A DNA stretch of 64,000 nt, from NCBI GenBank assembly GCA_964388275.1, contig CAYLZD010000012.1, forward strand, positions 1 through 64,000. The letters run 5' to 3'. The notes beneath the pieces are model-generated. The model was not told the origin of the DNA and made no database searches. It saw only the letters and a program-made list of their open reading frames with translations. Source of the DNA: JARYLZ01 sp964388275 (GTDB lineage: Bacteria > Bacteroidota > Ignavibacteria > SZUA-365). Position 1 is the first letter of the stretch; every line of letters starts with the position of its first letter. The position numbers were made by a program, and so were the translations under genes. Of this stretch, positions 52,389-61,412 are shown piece after piece.

Positions 52389-53297
52389 TCACTTCCCGAT
52401 GCCGAAAACCGCCTTCACGATGTGCATCGCCATGTTGGGATTTTCCTTCAAGCGCCTGGTCGAGTAGGCGTACCACTGGTCGCCGAAAGGAACGTACACC
52501 CGCATACGATGGCCGAGTTCCACTATCTGATCCCTTCTCCGCGGCCTGACTCCGAGAAGCATCTGGAATTCGTAGGCCTCGCGCGGCAGGCCGAGTTCCT
52601 TGATCATTGTCAGGGCCGCATCCAGCAAATAATCATCATGGGTGGCAATGCCGACATAGGCGCCGCGAGACAGCAGCATTTTGTTCAAAGCGATGAAATT
52701 ATCCCTTACCTGCTGCTTGTCCCTGAATGCGATTTTCTCGGGTTCGACGTAAATGCCCTTGCAGAGTCGGAGATTCGTCGCTCCGCGGTCCATCAAGCCG
52801 CTGATGTCGTCGGCGCTCCGCCTCATGTAGGCCTGAATCACCGTGCCCACGCGTCCGGGGAATTCTGCTCGCAGGTTTTCGTAAATGCCCAGGGTGGAGT
52901 CGGTAGTCGGATTGTCCTCCATATCTATGCGTATGAAGTTGCCGAAGTCGGCGGCGATCCGGCACAGATGCCGGATATTTTCCTCGCAGAATTTCACGTC
53001 GAATCCCAATCCGAGCTGTGTCGGCTTCAGGGAAAGGTTCGCGTCAAGCCCTTCTTTCTTGATGGCCAGCAGGACCTCTTCGCATTTCGCCCGCATGGCG
53101 AGGGATTCCTCGCGCGTGGCGACGCTCTCGCCGAGAACATCCATCGTGGCCATTATGCCGCGCGAGTTCAATTCGCGGACGACCCTTATCCCGTCCGCGA
53201 GGGTCTCGCCCGCTATGTACGGGCGCGCGAAATAGCCGACCACGGATTTGGGTATGAACGGAAGCGACTTTGCAATGATGCTGCTGACAATACTCAT
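52389..53297 (-). CDS. Proline dehydrogenase (monofunctional)
   Basis: 302 residues, the length of stand-alone bacterial PRODH. It is an FAD enzyme that oxidises proline to pyrroline-5-carboxylate, passing electrons to quinone. The TIM-barrel shows LGESVATREESL, NLSLKPTQLGLG, FIRIDMEDN, VIQAYMRRS, RLCKGIYVEP, IATHDDY, EFQMLLGV and the C-terminal YAYSTRRLKENP that contacts substrate. No P5C dehydrogenase is adjacent. It shares a strand with the BtuF-like gene; the 248-base gap upstream holds the terminator of the HEAT-like gene. Confidence 0.95.
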   Translation of the reverse strand: MSIVSSIIAKSLPFIPKSVVGYFARPYIAGETLADGIRVVRELNSRGIMATMDVLGESVATREESLAMRAKCEEVLLAIKKEGLDANLSLKPTQLGLGFDVKFCEENIRHLCRIAADFGNFIRIDMEDNPTTDSTLGIYENLRAEFPGRVGTVIQAYMRRSADDISGLMDRGATNLRLCKGIYVEPEKIAFRDKQQVRDNFIALNKMLLSRGAYVGIATHDDYLLDAALTMIKELGLPREAYEFQMLLGVRPRRRDQIVELGHRMRVYVPFGDQWYAYSTRRLKENPNMAMHIVKAVFGIGK

Positions 53298-53439
53298 GAG
53301 ATTATATGTGCTTCGATGGGAAGGAGTTGCGGGATTGGAGGGTGGCCGGTGGTCCCGGCTGATATCTGCCGCGCGGCGCTCGTTGAGCCCTCACGCAACG
53401 ATTCAAAAGTATGCCTGACGACAGGGAAAAGCAAGGATG

Positions 53440-53477
53440 AAAAAGAGGATCGAGAACCGGAGGATCGGCTCTCGATC
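53440..53477 (-). terminator. Rho-independent terminator of the HEAT-like gene
   Basis: GATCGAGA (53448-53455) pairs with TCTCGATC (53470-53477), extended by CCG/CGG around a 6-base loop with one mismatch. Five A on the plus strand (53440-53444) give the U-run for minus-strand transcription. It lies about 70 bases past the stop of the gene at 53546. Confidence 0.8.
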
Positions 53478-53545
53478 TACGTGCCCATAAGGTGGGATGA
53501 ATTAGGAAGGCAAAGAATAGCGGATGATTAGGAGAGAGACAAGTC

Positions 53546-54307
53546 CTATTTATTGTCGAGGAAAATCCACTTCTCGTATTCCTCGAGAAGGGATTCGTCG
53601 GTTTCGTTTTGAAAAGCTCTGCGAAGCGCGTTGGCGGCCGCGTTGCTCATATCGGAACCGAGGGCAGCTATCGCGGCTTTGCGAACGCCCACGGAATCCG
53701 ACTCGATGCCGCACAGAATCACCGAAAGTAGCAACTGATGACGAAAATCATTGCAGAGTGCGAGCACCCTTATCTTTTCGCTTTCGTCGCCGGCGTCGAA
53801 CAGATACTGCAGGGAGCGCACCACTTCGTCGCTGACGTCTATCGCCCCGGTGCGCCGGACTATATCTTCGAAGGCCGCGAGAAGCTCGGAACGGTATAGG
53901 CCCCAGAATGTATTCGCGATGCGCGCAAGAAGCTCGACCTCGCGCACTCCGCCGAGAAACTGAAGTACTCGGATGTAATAAGGCAATAGAGAAATGCCGA
54001 TGCTCTCCGGTGTCGGGTACTTCCTGTGCAGCAACTGCAGCGATTGCTCGTCTCCGAGTTTTGAAAAGATGTTCAAACAGACCTTATCAAGGACATGCGA
54101 AGTACTCGAAATAAACAGGTTGTTGAGCAAACCGACGGCATTTTTATCGCTTGTCTCTTCAATCTCGCGAAGGGTGGAGGAGAGAACGAACTTCTCTGTT
54201 TCCCATGCGCTTTCGGAAGAATCTTGCGGCCGTCCCTGTTGTAAGTGCTGCATAGCCTTGATAAATGTGGTTTTGTTTACAGTGTTTTTTGCGTCGAACC
54301 TGATCAT
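53546..54307 (-). CDS. HEAT-repeat-like protein of unknown function
   Basis: 253 residues from ATG 54307 (MIRFDAKNTV), or 283 from 54397. It is almost entirely helical, with repeated pairs such as EVELLARIANTFWGLYRSELLAAFEDI and VGVRKAAIAALGSDMSNAAANALRRAF; the last repeats look like HEAT/PBS repeats. There is no leader, so it is probably cytoplasmic, and no enzymatic motif. It is isolated: ~400 AT-rich non-coding bases upstream and its own terminator downstream. The flanks look poorer in GC than the rest of the window, which hints at a separate origin. Start choice is uncertain because no ribosome site is convincing. Confidence 0.7.
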   Translation of the reverse strand: MIRFDAKNTVNKTTFIKAMQHLQQGRPQDSSESAWETEKFVLSSTLREIEETSDKNAVGLLNNLFISSTSHVLDKVCLNIFSKLGDEQSLQLLHRKYPTPESIGISLLPYYIRVLQFLGGVREVELLARIANTFWGLYRSELLAAFEDIVRRTGAIDVSDEVVRSLQYLFDAGDESEKIRVLALCNDFRHQLLLSVILCGIESDSVGVRKAAIAALGSDMSNAAANALRRAFQNETDESLLEEYEKWIFLDNK

Positions 54308-54705
54308 TGCAGGGGTTCTCGATTTTGTGGCATGTCTGCGATACTTTTTCCTTTTTTGGTGATCATCGAAAAACCAATATTTATGGTTGCAATGCATATG
54401 CCAGACTTCAGGAAACCGATCAAATCTGATTGTCGACCGGTCGCCGCCAAGCTGCTGTATAAGACCTATTTTATTGTTATTACATAATATATAGCCAACT
54501 ATTCCTCATCACGGGTCTCTCACTGAAAGACCGGTTGAGGACGCGGAACGGGGATTCGCCGTGTATTTTTTTCAAGCCGATGAAAAACTGTCAAAACACA
54601 TATCAGTTAAGTATAGTATAATCAATGTATTATGAAAAGACATCGTAAACCCCTCCCCTTACAGCGATCCGGAGATGAGTGTCGGCGGATGAAGTTGGGA
54701 AGAAA
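54308..54705. other. AT-rich intergenic region
   Basis: About 400 bases between the HEAT-like gene and the end of the glycan cluster. I see no credible gene. It contains AT runs (for example TAATATATAG near 54486) that could hold the promoter of the HEAT-like gene on the minus strand, and a weak 5-base hairpin near 54515. Base composition clearly differs from the flanking genes. Confidence 0.5.
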
Positions 54706-55830
54706 TCAGGCCTTCAGCAGATTTCTGTAGATTTCCAGCGTCTTTTCAGCGATTTTGCTATGCGTGAAATTTTCCAGAACACGAGCGCGGCCTTTTACGC
54801 CGTACTCGGCGCGCAGTTTCCCGGAGCCGATGAGCTCGGTCAGTCGCGAAGCAAGTTCATCTATGTCGCGCTCAGGGAAAATCAATCCCGCATCTCCGAT
54901 GACACGGGGAATTTCGGCATGCATCGATCCGATAACAGGCACTTCGCAGGCCATGGCCTGCACGAGCACCTGTCCGAATTGTTCGCGCCAGTGAGGGACG
55001 GTGAAAGAAGGAAGCACCAGAATATCCATAGCATTGATATAGCGCGGCACCTTGTCATGCGGCACAGGTGGCACAATGCGCAGCCTCCGATCCAGACCCA
55101 GTTCAGCGGCCCTCGCCTTTATACGCGGCTCGAGGACGCCCCCGCCCACTAACAACAGAGAAAACTCCATGGGAATTCGCGCCGCGGCTTCCAGAAGATC
55201 CAGAATGCCCTTCTCCTCGACGAAGCGCCCGATGAAACCTATCACGGGTGATGCAAGATTCAGAGAGGCGCGAAAATGCGCATCCGCATGCGGCCGGAAT
55301 AAATCAGGGTCCATGCCGAGCAAAGGGAGCACGTGTATGGGTCTGGAGAAACCCTTGCGCCGAAGGATGTCTCCGGCGTCCCTGTTCCCGCAGATGGCGG
55401 CGTCGGAAGCGGCAAGATTGAAGCGCTCCACCAGAGTAAACGGGAATTTCAGACGTTTTTCGAAATTCATCCACGTGAAGAACACCGAGCGGGCTCGCGG
55501 CGCCAGCAAGCGCCGGGCGCAGAGCGCCTGAGCGTACGATACGGCGTCGGATCCCTCCTCCACGTGAAGAATATCCGGCTTGAATGCTCCGAGTTTCATC
55601 GTCAGCGACCTGTACGCGTGCGCCGCCTCCTTGCCGCTGAAGAACACGGGCACCGGGATCATATCCAGTTCCTCGTCCTTCTGCTCGTCGTACCTTATGG
55701 TGAACAGCGCGTCCTTCCACACAGTCGGCACCACCAGCTTGACATCGACTCCGAACTCCCTTTTCAGGGCGCGCCATTTCTCCCTGCCGACGCGGCTGAT
55801 ATAGGTATGGCTGACAACGAGCACTTTCAA
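54706..55830 (-). CDS. Family 4-type glycosyltransferase (GT-B)
   Basis: 374 residues from a TTG at 55830 that overlaps the stop of the upstream glycosyltransferase (TTGA). This start puts the family N-terminus MKVLVVSHTYIS in place; the frame continues to 55905. It is GT-B fold: DILHVEEGSDA in the N-terminal half, VIGFIGRFVEEKGILDLLEAA, LRIVPPVPHDKVPRYINAMDILVLPS and the donor motif MACEVPVIGSMHAEIPRVIGDAGLIFPE. A KLVVPTVWKDALF segment is like that of enzymes in exopolysaccharide clusters. It is the last gene of the cluster. Sugar donor and acceptor are unknown. Confidence 0.9.
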   Translation of the reverse strand: MKVLVVSHTYISRVGREKWRALKREFGVDVKLVVPTVWKDALFTIRYDEQKDEELDMIPVPVFFSGKEAAHAYRSLTMKLGAFKPDILHVEEGSDAVSYAQALCARRLLAPRARSVFFTWMNFEKRLKFPFTLVERFNLAASDAAICGNRDAGDILRRKGFSRPIHVLPLLGMDPDLFRPHADAHFRASLNLASPVIGFIGRFVEEKGILDLLEAAARIPMEFSLLLVGGGVLEPRIKARAAELGLDRRLRIVPPVPHDKVPRYINAMDILVLPSFTVPHWREQFGQVLVQAMACEVPVIGSMHAEIPRVIGDAGLIFPERDIDELASRLTELIGSGKLRAEYGVKGRARVLENFTHSKIAEKTLEIYRNLLKA

Positions 55831-56993
55831 GACGGCCGCACTTTCCTTCTGCAGGCGATCGCTTCCCCGTACACCGATTCGGTCCGTCTTGCGATTTCCG
55901 GCCAAGCGAATTCCGTCTCCACCCGTTTGCGGGCGCCGGCGCCGAGAGCTGCGCGCAATCCCGCGTCACGCAGCAGACGCAGCACCGCCGCCGCGATCGC
56001 CTCCGGATTGCGCGGCTCGACGAGCAACCCGCTCTCCCCGTCCCTGATGATCTCCGGAATTCCACCCACCCGCGTGCCGACCAGAGGCAGGCCGCAGGCC
56101 ATCGATTCCAATCCGGAAATGCTCGTGGCTTCCATTATGGACGGAAGAACGGAAACTGTGGAGAGCGCGTAGAACATGGGCATCGAAGCGTTGGGCACAT
56201 TTCCCGTGAAGACCACTCCTCCGCGCTGACCGTGATCCGCGAGAAACGTTTCGAAGCGCTCCCTCTCTTCCGGGAAGCCGCCGCCCACCACGAGAAACTG
56301 AGTATCGGGCATCTCCGATCTTATAAGAGGCACGGCCCGGATCAGGAACTCCACCCCGTTCTTGGGTTCAAGCCGTCGCGGACAAATGACGACAGGGCAG
56401 GCCGGATCCAGGCCGAAATCCTTGTCGACGACTCCGAAGGACTGTCCGGGTTTGAATTTCTCGGCATCCACTCCGTTCGGGATGTAGTGCAGCCGCTCTT
56501 CGGATATGCCGGTGAGCGCGGATTTCTCGTGCAATTCCGCGCTCGGCGCGATCACGGCGTCCGCGTGGCTCAACCATAGCCGTATTTTCATGCGGCCCGC
56601 GAAGGTCTCACAGAACTCAAGGTAGTTTGAAGTGTGATTCGTCCATACCAGCGGCAGGCGCCTGCGCAGAGTCCGGGTTGTCCAGCAGTTGGGAGTCAGG
56701 TCATGCCAGTGCAGAACCTCCGCCCGCATGCTTTCGATGAGACGGACCGCATATGAACGCGTTTTCCGGATGTAATGATAGTGCTTTATTTTCGGCGTGT
56801 CCGAGTCGATGAAAAGGCGGTGTACTGTAATGCCGTCGAATTGATCCACGGTGTCCACTCCCTTTCCGTATACCGGGTGCAGCAGGTGCACGACATTGCC
56901 GTTTCCTGACAGAGCGCGCGCAAGTTCATGCGCGTGCGTTGCCATTCCGCCTATGTTCGGAAGGAAGTCCGACGTCAGAAGCAGAATATTCAT
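55827..56993 (-). CDS. Family 4 glycosyltransferase
   Basis: 388 residues from ATG 56993, with GGAG upstream and the family N-terminus MNILLLTSDFLPNIGGMATHAHELARAL. This is a clear GT4: an N-terminal acceptor domain with HWHDLTPN, the hinge, then VVICPRRLEPKNGVEFLIRA, FTGNVPNASMPMFYALSTVSVLPSIMEATSISGLESMACGLPLVGTRVGGIPEII, which carries the EX7E-type donor motif. It begins four bases after the CgeB-like gene and overlaps the following gene by four bases. It probably adds one sugar to a surface glycan on the cytoplasmic side. Confidence 0.94.
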   Translation of the reverse strand: MNILLLTSDFLPNIGGMATHAHELARALSGNGNVVHLLHPVYGKGVDTVDQFDGITVHRLFIDSDTPKIKHYHYIRKTRSYAVRLIESMRAEVLHWHDLTPNCWTTRTLRRRLPLVWTNHTSNYLEFCETFAGRMKIRLWLSHADAVIAPSAELHEKSALTGISEERLHYIPNGVDAEKFKPGQSFGVVDKDFGLDPACPVVICPRRLEPKNGVEFLIRAVPLIRSEMPDTQFLVVGGGFPEERERFETFLADHGQRGGVVFTGNVPNASMPMFYALSTVSVLPSIMEATSISGLESMACGLPLVGTRVGGIPEIIRDGESGLLVEPRNPEAIAAAVLRLLRDAGLRAALGAGARKRVETEFAWPEIARRTESVYGEAIACRRKVRPS

Positions 56994-56997
56994 GCGC

Positions 56998-58029
56998 TCA
57001 TGCTCCGGCAAGACGCCGGACGTCATCCAGCACCCGTCCGAGTCGTTGCTCCGCGGTGTGTTCCCTGACTGCCCGCTCGTGGCCTCGTTGTGCGACGGCC
57101 AGACGTTCGTCCTCGTGATCCAGATACCACCCGATTTTTTCCTTCAGCTCGCCCACGGTCGCGAAGCAGGCTATTTCCTTGTCCTCTGTATACAGTTCCT
57201 CAGCCTGTTCGCGGGAACGCTGGGTGAGGAGGAAGCCGCCGAAACCGGGTATTTCGAGAGAGCGGACGTTGTGGGAATCCCGGTTTTGCTCCCTGAGGAA
57301 ATTCAGGTGGATTTTCGAAACCGAAAACAGTTTCGAGATTTCCTCGCCGTATACAGCTCTTCCCTTCCAGCATCCGCGCACTGGCTTCGTTTCCGGAACT
57401 CGCTCCCACATGTTTCCCCAGACAGACAGATCGGGAGTGGCCACCGAGTTCAACCACCATTCCCTCTCGGGTTCCCAGGTGCCGGCGAACACCACCTGCG
57501 TGGAGTATTTTCGGATATCATCTTCCGATATTGTTTCCGGCCGCTTCAGCATGTGCGGATCGAAACAGAAAGGCAGGTATTCCACCCGGCGGGCGCCGGC
57601 TTCGCGGAGAGGCCCGACGAGCGAACGCGCGTAGATGTAGTAGATGTCGAACAGCGGTATGGAGGCGACGCTCTCTCGAGTGGCATTGCGGTCGGCTGTG
57701 TTGAACGGACCGTCAGGGTACCATTGCACAAGAATCGGCCTGCCGTTTTTGCGGACTGCTCTCAAGGCGGAAGCAGTCAGCGTCTCGCCTTTCAGCACGA
57801 ACACCAGGTCGGGCCTGGTTTCGGCGGCGGCGCGCACGAAGGCCTTGTTCATCATCCTCCTGTTGATACGCCTCGAAACCGCGGAGGCGACGGGCAGGGA
57901 GACTCCCAGCGAGAACCAGGAACTCCGGTAATCGAAGATTTCGACTTCGCAACCCAGATCGCGAAGGGCGCGGGCGTAGGACCAGCCGCCCGTACCATAC
58001 CAATACTCGCATACAAGGAGGATTTTCAT
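56998..58029 (-). CDS. CgeB-like glycosyltransferase
   Basis: 343 residues from ATG 58029, which overlaps the methyltransferase stop (ATGA). The longer frame to 58365 lies inside the methyltransferase gene and is rejected. It opens MKILLVCEYWYGTGGWSYARALRDLGCEV and shows LVFVLKGETL, ILVQWYPDGPFN, VVFAGTWEPEREWW, HNVRSLEIPGFGGFLLTQR and a closing EHTAEQRL. This order matches CgeB/DUF3880 family enzymes, GT-B proteins found in polysaccharide and spore-surface clusters. Donor and acceptor are unknown. It sits between the methyltransferase and a GT4. Confidence 0.85.
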   Translation of the reverse strand: MKILLVCEYWYGTGGWSYARALRDLGCEVEIFDYRSSWFSLGVSLPVASAVSRRINRRMMNKAFVRAAAETRPDLVFVLKGETLTASALRAVRKNGRPILVQWYPDGPFNTADRNATRESVASIPLFDIYYIYARSLVGPLREAGARRVEYLPFCFDPHMLKRPETISEDDIRKYSTQVVFAGTWEPEREWWLNSVATPDLSVWGNMWERVPETKPVRGCWKGRAVYGEEISKLFSVSKIHLNFLREQNRDSHNVRSLEIPGFGGFLLTQRSREQAEELYTEDKEIACFATVGELKEKIGWYLDHEDERLAVAQRGHERAVREHTAEQRLGRVLDDVRRLAGA

Positions 58030-58784
58030 GGCCGATTCGTCGTCTTGACGGCTTGGAATACCAAGCCGGCTGAGGTCATGGACAACCAAATGCCCCGTTT
58101 CGCAAGGAAACCGAGTCCGCGTGTCGCGATGTTCAAGCCTCGAAGACAGGCCGCGAGCGGCGGGGGCGCGTACTCTGACAATGCGCCCGGGAAGCCGGTG
58201 TAAGTGCCCTGCCTCCTCACCACGCGGAATCCGACTCGATTCAGGAAGGCGGTCAGGGTCCCGGTCGTGAAATGCCTGATGTGCATGTTTACTTCCACGG
58301 GATACGCAGGACTGTGCCCGAAACTTGGTATGCCGAGCAGCAGCGATGCCCTGTGAGCCCACCATGCCGCATTAGGGGTGGAAATGAACAAGCTTCCGCC
58401 GGGCTTCAGAACGCGGTGAATTTCGCGAAGCGTTGCGACCGGATCCATGAGATGCTCGATCACCTCGATGCATTGCGCGGAATCGAAAGCATCGTCCGCG
58501 AACGGGAACGACGCTTCAGAATCCGCCACGAACACCGGGATGCCGCGGTCCAGGGTCGCTCGAGCGGCATTTCGGACAAGTTCCATGCCTATTACCATAT
58601 TGCCGGCGTCCCGCACATAAGCGGAGTATCGTCCGGTGCCGCAGCCGACGTCGAGCACTCTGCTCCCTGTTCCGGACGTCGAGGTCAGAAATGAGCCGAA
58701 GCGCGGTTCGACTTCCGATGCTTCCCGGTTCACCGAAGTCGAATCGTACACGAAAGTCTCGTTGAATCTTTCCTTGGACTTCAT
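58026..58784 (-). CDS. Class I SAM-dependent methyltransferase in glycan cluster
   Basis: 252 residues. Motif I VLDVGCGTGRYSAYVR, motif II FDSAQCIEVIEHL and motif III LREIHRVLKPGGSLFIST are those of a methyltransferase-11/23 enzyme. The C-terminal third (VEVNMHIRHFTTGTLTAFL, GFRVVRRQGTYTGFP) is typical of enzymes that modify glycan or lipid intermediates. It starts inside the flippase stop (ATGA overlap) and overlaps the CgeB-like gene by four bases. Methylation of a sugar or glycan terminus is inferred from context; a role in chain-length capping is possible. Confidence 0.9.
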   Translation of the reverse strand: MKSKERFNETFVYDSTSVNREASEVEPRFGSFLTSTSGTGSRVLDVGCGTGRYSAYVRDAGNMVIGMELVRNAARATLDRGIPVFVADSEASFPFADDAFDSAQCIEVIEHLMDPVATLREIHRVLKPGGSLFISTPNAAWWAHRASLLLGIPSFGHSPAYPVEVNMHIRHFTTGTLTAFLNRVGFRVVRRQGTYTGFPGALSEYAPPPLAACLRGLNIATRGLGFLAKRGIWLSMTSAGLVFQAVKTTNRP

Positions 58785-60247
58785 TCGTCGTCCGTTTTCC
58801 GCGTGGGTTCCTTTTCCGACAAGACGTTCTTCAAATACTTGAGATGACGGAGAATCTCATTCCTCTCGAACACCGCCTCACACAGCCCAAAGATCAGGAA
58901 TATTACGGCTGAGGACAAGAGCAAACGCGCAACATAACCCGCGGGCACGGGAATCGGTAGGATTTCGTACACGATGATGGTCATTGCGGCGAATACGAAA
59001 GGCGTCACGAAAGAACGCAGGAACGGGAATGTGACACTGGCCTTCGCGCGGATTATGAAAACCGCGAATGCCACTCCGATGCCCGCCAGGGCGGCCCACG
59101 CCGCGCCGACTATGCCGTATAGATTCACAAGCAGTATCAGGGTCGGAACATACACGACGATCTGCACCATGCGGCCCTTCGCGACGTCCTCGGGCTTGCC
59201 GAGCGAGTAGAGCATCACGCGCACGTTTTCTACGGCCGGGTAAAGGACGGCGTACAACGAGAGCACCTTCAGCACAGGAGCCGAGGCGAGCCATCTCTCG
59301 CCGAAAACACCCGCCATGAAAGCGTCCGGCGCCAGGAAGAACACCAGTCCGAAAGGAATCAATGCCCTCAGCAGAAAAAAATTGACCAGCGTGTAGGCTT
59401 CAGAAAGCCGACCCTCGCCGACCTTGGCTTTCGAATAGACCGGCAGAGCCACGTTGAGTATGGCGGGATTCACAATGCGCGAAGGATAACGGGCCGCCAG
59501 GTTCGCTCTGTCGTATATTCCGACCTGTTCGTAGTTGTTCATCCGCTTGATCACTATCCGGTCCAGTTCGTTGAACACCACCTCCAATGACCTGGATCCA
59601 AGATATTTCCACCCGAGCTTGAGGAACCAAACGGCCGTATCCCTCGAGAAATTCAGGCTGACCTTCCATCCGGCGAACAGGTAGCTTCCCAGGAGGAAAA
59701 CGATGCCCGCGGACAGCTGCCCCGCCACAATGCTCCAGACCCCGGCGCCGGCAAAGGCGAGAGCCACAGCCACCAGAGGATTCAGGAGGTTCATCGCGAG
59801 AGAGATCGCGGAGATCTTCTTGAACTCGAAGTTCCTCTGCAATATGGCGTCGAAATGCTGCCCGAACAGGTTCAGGATATTCACCAACGCGAGCGATAGT
59901 ATCACCGCGAATTCCGTCTGCGTCAAGGCCCGGAAAAAGGAATACCCTGCGGCGGCTATCAGGGTCATCACGATTGACACGGCGCTGAGGAGGATGCTCA
60001 GAACGAAAGCGGTCGGGTAGAGCCGATCCTTGTCCTCGGCCGACTGTATCATGGCGATGTTGAAAGAAAACGCCGATATGATGAAGACAAATTGAATCAT
60101 GCTGTTCGCCGTGGCGAAAAGTCCGTATTCCTGTTCGAGGATCAATCTTCCCAGCACGGCTTGGGAAAGCATCCCGACGGCCTGACTGATGTAATTGGAA
60201 CCGCTGGACCACAGCACGCCCATCAGCGCACGTTTGGCGATGGTCAC
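58781..60247 (-). CDS. Polysaccharide flippase (Wzx/MATE-like, MOP superfamily)
   Basis: 488 residues from a GTG at 60247 overlapping the stop of the preceding glycosyltransferase (GTGA); the open frame up to 60622 is antisense-like and not family sequence. The N-terminus IAKRALMGVLWSSGSNYISQAV and about 12-14 transmembrane helices are typical of Wzx/PST flippases. NELDRIVIKRMNNYEQVGIYDRANLAARYPSRIVNPAILNVALPVYSK is a very characteristic segment of colanic-acid/O-antigen exporters. It flips a lipid-linked repeat unit across the inner membrane. Its presence implies a Wzy-type pathway, although no Wzy gene is seen in the window. Confidence 0.92.
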   Translation of the reverse strand: MTIAKRALMGVLWSSGSNYISQAVGMLSQAVLGRLILEQEYGLFATANSMIQFVFIISAFSFNIAMIQSAEDKDRLYPTAFVLSILLSAVSIVMTLIAAAGYSFFRALTQTEFAVILSLALVNILNLFGQHFDAILQRNFEFKKISAISLAMNLLNPLVAVALAFAGAGVWSIVAGQLSAGIVFLLGSYLFAGWKVSLNFSRDTAVWFLKLGWKYLGSRSLEVVFNELDRIVIKRMNNYEQVGIYDRANLAARYPSRIVNPAILNVALPVYSKAKVGEGRLSEAYTLVNFFLLRALIPFGLVFFLAPDAFMAGVFGERWLASAPVLKVLSLYAVLYPAVENVRVMLYSLGKPEDVAKGRMVQIVVYVPTLILLVNLYGIVGAAWAALAGIGVAFAVFIIRAKASVTFPFLRSFVTPFVFAAMTIIVYEILPIPVPAGYVARLLLSSAVIFLIFGLCEAVFERNEILRHLKYLKNVLSEKEPTRKTDDE

Positions 60248-61386
60248 GAACCCGCTCCGCGTTTCTCGAGCACTGAACGATAAGCGTCCGTCACCGTGTC
60301 GGCGTAACGTTCCCAGGTGAAATTGCGCACGTGTTTCATCGCCTCGTCGCCCATCGTCCGGGCTTCGTCGGGATTGTCGCGGAGCCGCAGCAACTTTTCC
60401 GCGATGGCGTCGGGATCCCGGACCGGCACGATGAAACCGTCGCGCCCGTCGCGCGCCACGCTGCCGGTGTTTTCGGTGACGATAAGCGGCAAGCCGCAGG
60501 CCATGGCTTCGTACGTGACCAGAGCGCTGCCTTCCTGGAGGGACGGCAGCACGAAAACGGACGCGTCGCTGTAGAGCCGGGAAAGCTTTTCCTGCGGCAC
60601 ATGCCCGGCCAGCCGAAAACATCCTTCATGCCGCGCCAGGATGGCGCGCGCGTCCGCCTCCACGGATCCGACCAGCACGAGTTCGCCTCGCGCCGAGCCG
60701 AGACGCTTCCACGCGTCCAGCAGATAATGCACACCTTTTTGAATCCCGATATTCCCGACGAATATCACCCGGAACACATCGTCGCGCTTGGGCAATCTGC
60801 GGAACAGGGACAGGTCGGCGCCGTACGGCGCGACCACGAGCTTGTCGGAAGGCACTCCGTTTTCTACAAAGGTTCGCCTCACGAATTCGGAGGGTATCAC
60901 GACCCGGTCGGCCAGTTCGATCTCCTCCAGCCCTTTTTCTATGATCTGCGGATGCGCCGGCTCGCAGCGCAGTCCATACTTGTCGAACTCCTCTCTGAGG
61001 ATCCGCTCCTGAAAACGCGGGTGGGTGGAGCCGCGCTCGATCACGATTCCCGCGCCGAATTTCCTCGCATAGGGAATGCTGATGAGAGCGTAGTTGCCCC
61101 AGGCGTGAAAAATATCGCAGGGAGGAATGCGCCGGCGCGCCATCGCGTCGAACAGGTTGTCCTTAACGTATGAATAACAGCCCCTTCTTCGCAGAGGTCC
61201 CAGAGCGCGCACAAAGGCGCCGGCATACTCCGGCGCGGGAATCGCGATCCAGCGTTTGCGCGGCAACCGGTCGCGCGCGTACCATGCCTTGGTGGTGATC
61301 AACCGCTCCAGCAGACCGCGGGCTTCAAGCCGCTCCGCCAGAGCAATGGCGTGAAAGCGTCCGCCGACGGAGATCACTACTCTCAT
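60244..61386 (-). CDS. Family 4 glycosyltransferase
   Basis: 380 residues, starting MRVVISVGGRFHAIALAERLEARG. GT-B fold with DIFHAWGNYALISIPYARKFGAGIVIERGSTHP, a conserved EEFDKYGL segment, the hinge VIFVGNIGIQKGVHYLLDAW, and EKLSRLYSDASVFVLPSLQEGSALVTYEAMACGLPLIVTENTGS. The ...GS-x-HP...EEE motif is like that of GT4 enzymes in exopolysaccharide loci. It follows the YfhO gene by 26 bases and is coupled to the flippase through a GTGA overlap. Sugar specificity is unknown. Confidence 0.93.
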   Translation of the reverse strand: MRVVISVGGRFHAIALAERLEARGLLERLITTKAWYARDRLPRKRWIAIPAPEYAGAFVRALGPLRRRGCYSYVKDNLFDAMARRRIPPCDIFHAWGNYALISIPYARKFGAGIVIERGSTHPRFQERILREEFDKYGLRCEPAHPQIIEKGLEEIELADRVVIPSEFVRRTFVENGVPSDKLVVAPYGADLSLFRRLPKRDDVFRVIFVGNIGIQKGVHYLLDAWKRLGSARGELVLVGSVEADARAILARHEGCFRLAGHVPQEKLSRLYSDASVFVLPSLQEGSALVTYEAMACGLPLIVTENTGSVARDGRDGFIVPVRDPDAIAEKLLRLRDNPDEARTMGDEAMKHVRNFTWERYADTVTDAYRSVLEKRGAGS

Positions 61387-61412
61387 CGCAATACGCTGAG
61401 AAGCGGCTGCGA

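Noticed and set aside
56851..58203. 450-codon plus-strand frame in the glycan cluster
   Set aside because: Antisense to two glycosyltransferase genes and the methyltransferase; no recognisable domain.
60248..60622. N-terminal extension of the flippase
   Set aside because: Arg/His-rich sequence running through the preceding glycosyltransferase gene; the GTGA overlap gives the family-like start.
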